Below are positions 17,721 to 25,216 of a stretch of DNA of 64,000 bases, piece after piece. Both the position numbers and the translations under genes were made by a program. The DNA comes from Bacteroidales bacterium UBA1374. Lineage in GTDB: Bacteria; Bacteroidota; Bacteroidia; Bacteroidales; UBA932. Each line of letters begins with the position of its first letter. The stretch's first letter is position 1. The notes below the pieces were generated by a model. That model did no database searches, was not told the origin of the DNA, and was given only the letters and a program-made list of their open reading frames with translations. The stretch covers positions 39,427 through 103,426 of the forward strand of contig DBRG01000013.1 in NCBI GenBank assembly GCA_002305545.1. Direction: 5' to 3'.

Positions 17721-18575
17721 CTACTTGATCTTACTTGTGAGTGGATACCTCAGGTTTTCATAGCTGCCCAGCCTGCCGGTTACCCGGCCCACAACGACGG
17801 GAGACTCTATGAATAAGGGGATCCTGTTGCGGTCATCACTGATCCAGAACCGAAGTTCTTCCTTGCCGTCAAATACGACACCGGCTACTGTCTGAGCTGA
17901 AAATTTCAGGCAACGGAATGTGCCCATGCCCTGAATACGTATTTCATCCCTGCCATCAAACCTCAGGTACAAATCATAAACCTCCTCGTCAATGGCAAAA
18001 GATATGGGAGAAATATCACCCGGCTTAATGTTTTTGAATTCCAGATTTCTAAGAAAATAGAAAAGGGTAATGAAATCAAATGTGCAGATCCTTCCGGGCA
18101 GCAAAGTATCCTGTACCGAGCCATCCTTGCGGATAATCCTTGCATTGATTGAATGATCTGTATTATAATGGTAATAATTCTGGATGGTATACTTGCCTTC
18201 ATGAACATCCCGCATAAAATATGTGGGACGCAGGTCCGTTTGCCGGAAATGACTTTCGTAGTAATCATCCACACGGAAAAACGCATTAAAGAAACGCGCT
18301 GTCTGTATGCGCCCTATTGCCTGGAAAAGCTGCACGACTCCGTTGCTTTTTTCTGCAATCTCGAGGGTTACAGTCCCCACATCGGTGTTAAGCACACCCC
18401 AGGTATAACTGGCTATGATGGTCAGTTTCTCACCGGCCCCGAAGGCCAATTGTGAAGAAGGGACTTCCCTCACAGGGAGGCACGGTTTTTCGGCTTCCTG
18501 TGCTGGAGAAAGCCACGATACGGTCAACAGGAATAACGTGAGGATGGAATATCTATAACCCGCCAAAGTTGTCAT
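17721..18575 (-). CDS. DUF3108-domain exported protein
   Basis: 284 residues with a signal peptide (about 1-25, cleavage near SPAQ|EAE) and a DUF3108 domain over most of the mature part (FGAGEKLTIIASYTWGVLN, FNAFFRVDDYYESHF, YTIQNYYHYN, RFWISDDRNRIPLFIES). Members are beta-rich periplasmic or outer-membrane-associated proteins of unknown role. The start lies 23 bp inside the end of dnaB and the stop 2 bp before the RseC-like gene, so it is part of the long operon. No function is assigned. Confidence 0.85.
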   Translation of the reverse strand: MTTLAGYRYSILTLFLLTVSWLSPAQEAEKPCLPVREVPSSQLAFGAGEKLTIIASYTWGVLNTDVGTVTLEIAEKSNGVVQLFQAIGRIQTARFFNAFFRVDDYYESHFRQTDLRPTYFMRDVHEGKYTIQNYYHYNTDHSINARIIRKDGSVQDTLLPGRICTFDFITLFYFLRNLEFKNIKPGDISPISFAIDEEVYDLYLRFDGRDEIRIQGMGTFRCLKFSAQTVAGVVFDGKEELRFWISDDRNRIPLFIESPVVVGRVTGRLGSYENLRYPLTSKIK

Positions 18576-20055
18576 TCAGATCATTCATTTGATTCATCCG
18601 TGAGGCATAAGTAATGCTCTCTCCGGTTGCAAAATCCGGACCACCTTCATTCAGATCCATAAAACGTATTTCGCTGCTTCGGAAACGCATCTGGAATTCC
18701 CCAACAGCCCCGTTCCGGTGTTTTGCCATGATTACCTCGGCGATTCCTTCCAGTGAACGTCCGCTGTCATCTTCCTTGAATCCATAATATTCAGGACGGT
18801 ATAGGAATATGACTATGTCGGCATCCTGTTCAATAGCTCCGGATTCCCTCAGGTCACTCAGCTGGGGTCGGCGGTTGCCTCCCCTGGTTTCAGAAGAACG
18901 GTTCATCTGCGACAGGGCGATCACCGGCACATTCAGTTCCTTGGCAATGGCCTTCAGGGACCGGGAAATAGAGGCCACTTCCTGTTCACGCATACCCCTG
19001 AGCTCAGGAGGTCCTGCCATCAGCTGCATATAGTCTATGATAATGAGTTTAACGCCTTTATGGGCTACCAGGCGCCGCGCCTTGGCCCGGAACTCAAATA
19101 TGGAAAGGGATGGGGTGTCGTCTATGTAAAGCGGGGCTTTGGTCAGATTGATGATACGTTGGTTGAGCTGTTCCCATTCAAAGTTTTTTAGTTTTTTACC
19201 CCCTCTGATCTTTTCAGATGACAAGCCCGTTTCACTTACCAGCAAACGTTTAGCCAGTTGGACATCCGGCATTTCCAGAGAAAAGAAGGCCACCGGTATG
19301 TTATGGTTAACCGTCATGTTGCGGGCCATACTCAGCACAAAAGCCGTTTTTCCCATAGAAGGTCTTGCAGCAATCACAACCAGGTCGGCTTTTTGCCATC
19401 CCAGTGTCATCCGGTCGAGTGAAGTAAAGCCCGACGGAAGTCCGCTCAACCCGTCATCCCTTGTCTGCACATCGGACAATTCGTCCAGCACTTCTCCCAG
19501 GATGGAACGCACGGGCCGTGTATCCCGGCGAAGGTTCAGATCGCCCAGGTCAAAAAGCTTTTGCTGGGAAGCGTTAAGCAATTCGTCGGCAGGTATGGCG
19601 TCATCAAAAGCATCCCGCAGGATGCCGTATGCCGTGGTGATTAATTCACGCTGAATGAATTTTTGCGTCAACACCTTGGAGTGATAATCCAGGTGCGATG
19701 CGGCTGCCACCCGCATGGAAAGCTGACTCAGATAATAAGGTCCTCCCACTTCGTCCAGCAGGTTATTTTTCTTCAGTTCTTCAGCAACCGTATAAATATC
19801 AACAGGATTGTGGGCTGAGACCAGGTCTGTTATGGCTGCAAAAATTTTCCGGTGACTTTCCTTGTAGAAATATTCCGGTTTGATCACACCTACAACGTCG
19901 ATCGCTGCGTTTGGCTCGAGCAGCAACGCTCCGAGAACCGCTTCCTCCATGTCAATGGCCTGGGGAGGGACCTTTCCCATATCCAGGCCCACGGTTTCAA
20001 CCTGGGCATGTCCCTTTCCCTTGGCAGGGCTGGTGTCAGGTGCACGTTTTGCCAT
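18553..20055 (-). CDS. dnaB: Replicative DNA helicase DnaB
   Basis: 500 residues. The N-terminal collar domain (PPQAIDMEEAVLGALLLEP, about 30-130) and the RecA-like C-terminal motor are present: Walker A ARPSMGKT (230-237), Walker B IIIDYMQLM, the Arg-rich VIALSQMNRSSE, and QLSDLRESGAIEQDADIVIFLYRP. It is a ring hexamer that unwinds DNA at the replication fork. No intein or insertion is seen. It follows the aminotransferase gene by 15 bp and leads into DUF3108 by overlap, so the replicative helicase appears cotranscribed with the rnf genes. Confidence 0.98.
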   Translation of the reverse strand: MAKRAPDTSPAKGKGHAQVETVGLDMGKVPPQAIDMEEAVLGALLLEPNAAIDVVGVIKPEYFYKESHRKIFAAITDLVSAHNPVDIYTVAEELKKNNLLDEVGGPYYLSQLSMRVAAASHLDYHSKVLTQKFIQRELITTAYGILRDAFDDAIPADELLNASQQKLFDLGDLNLRRDTRPVRSILGEVLDELSDVQTRDDGLSGLPSGFTSLDRMTLGWQKADLVVIAARPSMGKTAFVLSMARNMTVNHNIPVAFFSLEMPDVQLAKRLLVSETGLSSEKIRGGKKLKNFEWEQLNQRIINLTKAPLYIDDTPSLSIFEFRAKARRLVAHKGVKLIIIDYMQLMAGPPELRGMREQEVASISRSLKAIAKELNVPVIALSQMNRSSETRGGNRRPQLSDLRESGAIEQDADIVIFLYRPEYYGFKEDDSGRSLEGIAEVIMAKHRNGAVGEFQMRFRSSEIRFMDLNEGGPDFATGESITYASRMNQMNDLNDNFGGL

Positions 20056-20070
20056 AAAATTCTCTCCTTT

Positions 20071-21270
20071 TTATTTCAATTTATCCAATGCCCTGGTAAC
20101 TATAGCGGCAGTAAGGTTCAATTCTTCCCTGTTGATACATAAGGGCGGAGCTATCCGGAATGCCGTATCATAGTATAAAAACCAATCTGCCATGGCTCCT
20201 TCTTCCAACAGCAGGCGGATCATATCCTGTACCTTTTGCGCCGAGCCCAATTCCACCGCCAGCAACAATCCTGCTCCTCTTATTTCTTCTACTGCAGGGT
20301 GCGTGGTAAGTGCTTCTTTCAGAAAAGCAGACTTTTCCTGTACCTGCCCTGTCCATCCTTCACGTAAGAGCACCTGCAGGGCGGCAAAACCTGCAGCACA
20401 ACTAACAGGATGTCCACCAAAAGTGGTGATATGCCCCAGGACAGGGTCAGATTTCCAGGCTTCCATAGACTCCCTGTTACAGATCAGGGCCCCCAGGGGC
20501 ATTCCCCCTCCCAGGGCCTTGGCCAAAGTAACCATATCAGGCGTCACCCCATATTTCTGCATGGCAAAGAGGCTGCCTGTCCTGCCGAAACCTGTCTGGA
20601 CCTCATCAAAGATAAGCAAAGTTCCCGTATCGTTACACCGTTTTCGCAGGGATTCCAAAAAACCCTGATCCGGAAGGCGGACACCGGCTTCTGCCTGAAT
20701 GGGTTCTGCAATAACACAGGCCGTACCCCGGTCAATCAATTCCAGATCTGAAAGATTATTGAACCGCATTTCCGTTACACCGGGTAACAAAGGTCTGAAA
20801 GACCGGCGGTATGTTTCATTGCCCATAACACTCAGTGCACCGTGCGTGCTCCCGTGGTATGCATTCCGGAAACAGGCGATCTTATGCCTGCCGGTAATGC
20901 GTTTGGCCAGCTTCAGGGCAGCTTCATTTGCTTCGGAACCTGAATTGACAAAGTAAACAGAGTTGAGCGGAGCGGGAAGGAGTTCAGTGAGCAGGGTAGC
21001 CAGAAGTACCTGTGGTTGCTGAATTATTTCACCGTAAACCATAAGGTGTAGGTGGTTTGCTGCCTGGTCAGCTATGGCCTGGATGACTTCCTTGCGGGCA
21101 TGACCCACATTGCTGACAGAAACGCCTGAAATAAGATCTACGTAACGTTTCCCCGAAGGTGACAGAAGAAATACCCCCTCTGCTTTCTGAATTTCGATCC
21201 CTAATGGAGAGGGGGAGGTTTGGCCCAGGTGGTCAAAAAATTGCTGGCGTATGGAATGCTTATTCTTCAA
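20071..21270 (-). CDS. Class III pyridoxal-phosphate aminotransferase (ornithine/acetylornithine type)
   Basis: 399 residues from TTG 21270. Features of fold type I class III enzymes: NSGSEANEAALKLAKR for phosphate binding, the NAYHGSTHGALSVMG loop, IFDEVQTGFGRTG with the cofactor-ring Asp, and the Schiff-base Lys in TLAKALGGGMPLGA. The TTG is preferred because relatives start with a short helix ahead of FFDHLGQTSPSPLGIEI; an ATG at 21312 would add 14 residues that are the out-of-frame reading of the upstream zinc-ribbon end. Overlap with that gene is 11 bp. It could be acetylornithine, ornithine or 4-aminobutyrate transaminase; no arginine genes are adjacent to decide. Confidence 0.85.
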   Translation of the reverse strand: MKNKHSIRQQFFDHLGQTSPSPLGIEIQKAEGVFLLSPSGKRYVDLISGVSVSNVGHARKEVIQAIADQAANHLHLMVYGEIIQQPQVLLATLLTELLPAPLNSVYFVNSGSEANEAALKLAKRITGRHKIACFRNAYHGSTHGALSVMGNETYRRSFRPLLPGVTEMRFNNLSDLELIDRGTACVIAEPIQAEAGVRLPDQGFLESLRKRCNDTGTLLIFDEVQTGFGRTGSLFAMQKYGVTPDMVTLAKALGGGMPLGALICNRESMEAWKSDPVLGHITTFGGHPVSCAAGFAALQVLLREGWTGQVQEKSAFLKEALTTHPAVEEIRGAGLLLAVELGSAQKVQDMIRLLLEEGAMADWFLYYDTAFRIAPPLCINREELNLTAAIVTRALDKLK

Positions 21271-22063
21271 AATCAGGATCAACCAGAATTCTTCCGCAGT
21301 ATTCGCATACAATGATTTTTTTGCTCATCCTGATGTCTAGCTGGCGCTGTGGTGGGATATTGTTGAAACACCCGCCGCAGGCACCCCGTTTAACGGTTAC
21401 TACGGCAAGACCGTTGCGTGCATTTTTCCGGACTTTGCGGTATGCAGAAAGAACACGTGCATCTATCTGGCTTTCTATTTGTTCCACCTTGCGAAGAAGG
21501 GCTTCTTCTTCTTTGGCGGTTTCACTTATAATGCTCTCCAGTTCTTTTTTCTTTGCCTCCAGGTCTTTCTGCCTCTCGTTGTGGGCCTCTTTGGTTTTCT
21601 CCAGGTTATCTTTCCTATCTTTGAGCAGCAGGGAAAACTCACGGATATACTTTTCTGCCATTTCGGCGTCTAGTTTCTGGTTTTCGATTTCTTTGGCAAG
21701 GGAATCAAATTCACGGCTGTTCTTTACATTGGCCTGCTGCGCTTCGTACCTGGCGACCATACCACGCGCATTGTCTGCATCGATCCTGCGAAATGCAATG
21801 TCTTTTTCAATATCACGGATTTCCTTTTGCAGATTCTCCATCCTGGTGGCCAGCCCTTTGATGTCGTCTTCAAGATCCTGTACTTCCAGGGGAAGCTCAC
21901 CGCGAAGCAGGTGTATTTTGTCTATCTGTGAATCTGTTGTCTGAAGTTGAAAAAGAAGACGCAATTTTTCCTCCATTGTCAGCGTTCCTTCCTGTTCGGC
22001 CTTTTGCAGGGCGGTAAATGAACCGGCTTCGGTCCCGGCTGTTTTTGTCGTTTTCTTTGTCAT
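21260..22063 (-). CDS. Coiled-coil protein with C4-type zinc ribbon (zf-RING_7 family)
   Basis: 267 residues. A Lys/Glu-rich coiled coil (about 40-205) ends in a four-Cys zinc ribbon (CGGCFNNIPPQRQ ... IIVCEYCGRIL, about 231-257). Relatives include Chlamydia CdsZ, which supports type III secretion, and proteins encoded beside Nif3-like genes throughout bacteria. Here the Nif3-like gene is directly upstream (15 bp). The conserved pairing suggests joint function, possibly as an adaptor or nucleic-acid-linked factor; none is proved. Confidence 0.88.
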   Translation of the reverse strand: MTKKTTKTAGTEAGSFTALQKAEQEGTLTMEEKLRLLFQLQTTDSQIDKIHLLRGELPLEVQDLEDDIKGLATRMENLQKEIRDIEKDIAFRRIDADNARGMVARYEAQQANVKNSREFDSLAKEIENQKLDAEMAEKYIREFSLLLKDRKDNLEKTKEAHNERQKDLEAKKKELESIISETAKEEEALLRKVEQIESQIDARVLSAYRKVRKNARNGLAVVTVKRGACGGCFNNIPPQRQLDIRMSKKIIVCEYCGRILVDPDFEE

Positions 22064-22078
22064 AATATAATTGATAAC

Positions 22079-22879
22079 TTAATAATATCGGAAGGGATTT
22101 GTGTAGATCTGTGTTTTGCGGACGGCAAAGGTAGGGAATTTTTTGATAAGCTGGTTGACTACCTGGTCCTGTATTCCGACCTCCGATTCATAATGCCCGA
22201 TATCTGCCAGCATCATCTTTGGAATTGTCTCTAAATAGGAATGATAATTAAAATCAGCACTAACAAAAACTCCTGCACCGGAACGCAGAGCATAGGGTAT
22301 CAGGGAAGATCCGCTGCCCCCGCACAGGGCCACCCTGGATACTTCCCGGTGAAACGGAACAGAGGCTTTAAAATGTTTCAGGGAAAAAGTGGCTTTAAGC
22401 AGGTTGAAAAAATCCCCTGTGAGCATTGGTTGCTCAAGATCCCCCACCACTCCCAGTCCGCACGGGGCATCTTCCTGGTTCACACATGATTCAGGGGCCA
22501 GAATGGAAATGTTTTGCAGATTCAGTGCGCGTCCCATTGCCCCGCTCACACCATCCATGATCTTGTCGGCATTGGTGTGCATGGAATATACAACAAGATT
22601 GCCACGTATGGCCCGGGCAACGGTCCGCTCCACAGGAGTAGCATCCTTCAGGCTTTTCAATCCTTTGAAAATGAGCGGATGGTGCGATATGATCATGTTC
22701 ATACCACCGGCAATGGCTTCTTCGACCACCTCCGGAGTGCAATCAAGGCATACCAGGATCCCGGTCACCAGGGTTGCGGGATTCCCTATGCAGAGTCCGG
22801 AATTATCCCATTCTTCCTGTAATTCCCCTGGAGCCCATTGTTCCAGCACTTCAATGATATCTGCTGCAGAGAGCCTCAT
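22079..22879 (-). CDS. Nif3-like dinuclear metal-centre protein
   Basis: 266 residues. The NIF3/YbgI fold is marked by metal ligands in ISHHPLIF (about 64-71), HTNADK (about 101-106) and the C-terminal GHYESE. Members form hexameric toroids with two metal ions per subunit; proposed activities (GTP cyclohydrolase-like, phosphatase or hydrolase) are unsettled. At 266 residues it is the short form, without the PII-like insertion that makes many Bacteroidota and Firmicutes members about 365 residues. The start overlaps the MerR stop by 4 bp (ATGA). Confidence 0.92.
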   Translation of the reverse strand: MRLSAADIIEVLEQWAPGELQEEWDNSGLCIGNPATLVTGILVCLDCTPEVVEEAIAGGMNMIISHHPLIFKGLKSLKDATPVERTVARAIRGNLVVYSMHTNADKIMDGVSGAMGRALNLQNISILAPESCVNQEDAPCGLGVVGDLEQPMLTGDFFNLLKATFSLKHFKASVPFHREVSRVALCGGSGSSLIPYALRSGAGVFVSADFNYHSYLETIPKMMLADIGHYESEVGIQDQVVNQLIKKFPTFAVRKTQIYTNPFRYY

Positions 22880-23196
22880 CCCATCATGTCCTTAATTTCA
22901 GTCAGCTGTGTCTTGATCCGGTTGAGCGATGCTATGATGTCTACCGTTCTGTCCTCCCCTTCCTTGTTGTCCCTCAGGCGCTTTTTTGCCCCTTCCAGGG
23001 TCATTCCGCGTTCCTTTACCAGGTGATAAATGATTTTGAAACTGGCCATATCATCTGCAGTAAACAGCCGGTTGCCTTTCTTATTTCTTACCGGTTTAAT
23101 AAAATCGCAAAAAGTGGTGGACCAGAAACGCACAAGGGAGGTGCTTTCTCCAAGCATTTCGGCCACTTCTCCAATGGAGTAGTACATTTTATCCAT
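22876..23196 (-). CDS. MerR-family transcriptional regulator
   Basis: 106 residues. The winged helix (YYSIGEVAEMLGESTSLVRFW, about 5-25, then NRLFTADDM) is followed by a short dimerisation helix ending KTQLTEIKDMMG. No effector domain or metal-binding cysteines are present, so the inducer is unknown. It sits 6 bp after an M23 peptidase gene and overlaps the Nif3-like gene. This small MerR type is common and conserved in Bacteroidota, often near envelope genes. Target genes cannot be inferred. Confidence 0.88.
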   Translation of the reverse strand: MDKMYYSIGEVAEMLGESTSLVRFWSTTFCDFIKPVRNKKGNRLFTADDMASFKIIYHLVKERGMTLEGAKKRLRDNKEGEDRTVDIIASLNRIKTQLTEIKDMMG

Positions 23197-23202
23197 AATC
23201 GG

Positions 23203-24159
23203 TTAATCTAAAGATTGTCCTGTATTATATGCGGTGAGCATAATCTGGCGGTATTCTGCGGGCATGACATCCATAAAATAGTAATGGACCGGGTCCATTA
23301 CCTGCCCTTCCTGCCAGATTTCATAATGCAGGTGGGGCATAAAGGACATTCCGGTAGATCCCACCCGTGCAATGGTCATTCCCCTTGTAACATATTGGCC
23401 TTTTCTAACAAAAATGTCGCTCAGGTGGGCATAAACGGTAGAATAGCCCCTGTAAGGATGCAGGATTTCCACCACATTTCCCTTGCCCCTTGCCGAGCGG
23501 GCAACGTTGACAACCTGGCCGTCGGCTGTTGACAGCACATCTGTTCCAAGTCCCACCAGAAAATCCATCCCCGTATGATCCATCGGGATTTTGTAAAAGG
23601 GATGTATACGACGGCCTGTAGTGGCCCCCATGGCTTCCAGGGAGGGATTGCGCAGGGGAAAGGCGGCCGGCAGGTATTTCAGGCTGTCCAGTTGTCCGTA
23701 CACAATATTTGAGACCCGGAAGAGGCCATCAGTTACCTGTGCAGCACGTTGTTCCAGCCCGCTGATGACCGAATCGGCATGATAGGCCAGTGTGAAAGAA
23801 GGATCTTCCATAAGCTGGCTATAATGGTTTATATCGGCTTCTTCTGTAAGTTCAAGGGGCTGTGAATGAAGAACAGTCCCGTAAATGCTCTTGTCCCTCA
23901 CTTCCAGTTCTTCCAGAACCGTGTTCAGATTATTCATTTCACGGCTGAGTCTTTCATATTCGCTCTGCATGATTTCAGTTTCGCGGATAAGGTCTCTTTC
24001 GGCCGGGGAGAGAATGAACATCCCGAAGATCAGATAATAGAGCAGGGCCAGGCCTATGCTGCCCAGGAAAACCCATAAGGTGCGCTTTAAGATGGCTTTT
24101 ACATTGAGACGCACCCTGGTGAATTCCAATTTTTCCTTATTGAACTGATACCGGTTCAT
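23203..24159 (-). CDS. M23-family metallopeptidase, membrane-anchored (second of a tandem pair)
   Basis: 318 residues. A short cytoplasmic start, one membrane helix (about 27-50), a coiled coil (about 55-95) and a C-terminal LytM-type domain. Zinc ligands are visible as HTGMD and HLHYE, with the family GKGNVVEI...YAHL core. It should act on peptidoglycan cross-bridges in the periplasm or activate amidases. It follows its paralogue by 9 bp; the shared architecture implies a tandem duplication. Confidence 0.9.
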   Translation of the reverse strand: MNRYQFNKEKLEFTRVRLNVKAILKRTLWVFLGSIGLALLYYLIFGMFILSPAERDLIRETEIMQSEYERLSREMNNLNTVLEELEVRDKSIYGTVLHSQPLELTEEADINHYSQLMEDPSFTLAYHADSVISGLEQRAAQVTDGLFRVSNIVYGQLDSLKYLPAAFPLRNPSLEAMGATTGRRIHPFYKIPMDHTGMDFLVGLGTDVLSTADGQVVNVARSARGKGNVVEILHPYRGYSTVYAHLSDIFVRKGQYVTRGMTIARVGSTGMSFMPHLHYEIWQEGQVMDPVHYYFMDVMPAEYRQIMLTAYNTGQSLD

Positions 24160-24168
24160 TTTCAGAAA

Positions 24169-25134
24169 CTATTGGCGTCCGCCCAGAATTACCGCATGGT
24201 AATCGTCCGTTGCAATATTGTTGTTGAAATAATTATAAGGATTGACCGGACGTCCCATATATATTACCTCGTAATGCACATGAGGACCTGTAGATTTCCC
24301 TGTTGCTCCCAGGAGGCCTATCTGCTCTCCGCGCTTGACCAGCTGTCCTTCATATATAGTGGTTTTGTTCAGGTGAGCGTAACGTGTCTTATAACCAAAT
24401 CCGTGATCAATAAGTATATAACGTCCGTAACCGTTGTATTCGTAACGTATCGCTTCCACTTTTCCGTCTCCCGTTGCATAAACAGGTGAATTGGGCGCTC
24501 CCGTAAGGTCAATTCCGTCATGCATCCTGATATCTCCGTAAACGGGATCTTTTCTGTACCCGAATCCTCCCGACCATCTGAAATTCCTTGTATCCTCCGG
24601 AATAGGCAATATGGAAGGAATGCATTTGGCCACTTCTCCCACCTGCCCTGCCACACGTTCCACATCGTCAAAGGATTTTGACTGGATATAGGCTTTCTTC
24701 ATGATCTTGTCAAAATTCAGGGCAGTCGTCATGAGCAGGCTTGAATTCCGGGCATATTCCAGGTAGGGATACCGGTTGGATCCACCAAAACCTGCATCTC
24801 TGACCTCAGTGGGAATTTGTTCCATCCCGAAAATATTCCTGTAGATATTGTTGTCACGAAGTTGCAGGTTTTCCAATCTTTTTTCAGATTGTGCCATTTG
24901 TTTACTCAATAACTCCAGAGACGACCGGGCATTTTCGAACTCCCTTTCAAGCCTCACGGTTCTGGGGGTTTTCAGTTTCAAACCCTCAGTATAAACCATG
25001 TAATAGCCCAAAGCCACAAGAAGGCTTATGGGAAGGATGATCAGGGCCCTTACAAGGTAAAAGCGCAACGATGCTCTTTGCAGCTCGTAAGAAAGTGTTT
25101 CCGGGTTGTATTTGTATTTTCTTTTTCCCGCCAT
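24169..25134 (-). CDS. M23-family metallopeptidase, membrane-anchored (first of a tandem pair)
   Basis: 321 residues from ATG 25134 (MAGKRKYKYNPETLSYE). One membrane helix (about 24-46), a coiled coil (about 55-90) and a C-terminal M23 domain with HDGID and HVHYE zinc ligands and the GYGRYILIDHG.GYKTRYAHL core. Both zinc triads look intact, so the enzyme is probably active against peptidoglycan. A TTG at 25164 lies inside the -7 box and cannot be the start of the transcript's first codon, hence the choice of 25134. It opens the long minus-strand run that extends through dnaB to rnfA. Confidence 0.9.
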   Translation of the reverse strand: MAGKRKYKYNPETLSYELQRASLRFYLVRALIILPISLLVALGYYMVYTEGLKLKTPRTVRLEREFENARSSLELLSKQMAQSEKRLENLQLRDNNIYRNIFGMEQIPTEVRDAGFGGSNRYPYLEYARNSSLLMTTALNFDKIMKKAYIQSKSFDDVERVAGQVGEVAKCIPSILPIPEDTRNFRWSGGFGYRKDPVYGDIRMHDGIDLTGAPNSPVYATGDGKVEAIRYEYNGYGRYILIDHGFGYKTRYAHLNKTTIYEGQLVKRGEQIGLLGATGKSTGPHVHYEVIYMGRPVNPYNYFNNNIATDDYHAVILGGRQ

Positions 25135-25216
25135 CAGCGTTCTAAACACGTTGTCAACAAGCAAAGATAAGTATTTTTCTAAAAAGCGGTATATTTGTCC
25201 TTTAAATTATAGCAAC
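25135..25216. promoter_or_regulatory. Divergent promoter region, M23 operon / alaS
   Basis: Minus-strand TATCTTTG (25169-25162) is 27 nt before the M23 ATG; plus-strand TATATTTG (25190-25197) is 19 nt before alaS ATG 25217. Both are exact TAnnTTTG boxes and are 20 bp apart. The minus box appears to be the only promoter feeding the roughly 13-kb run down to 12098, unless weaker internal ones exist. Confidence 0.7.

Noticed and set aside
18553..20055. Intein in DnaB
   Set aside because: Length is 500 residues and the motor motifs are continuous.
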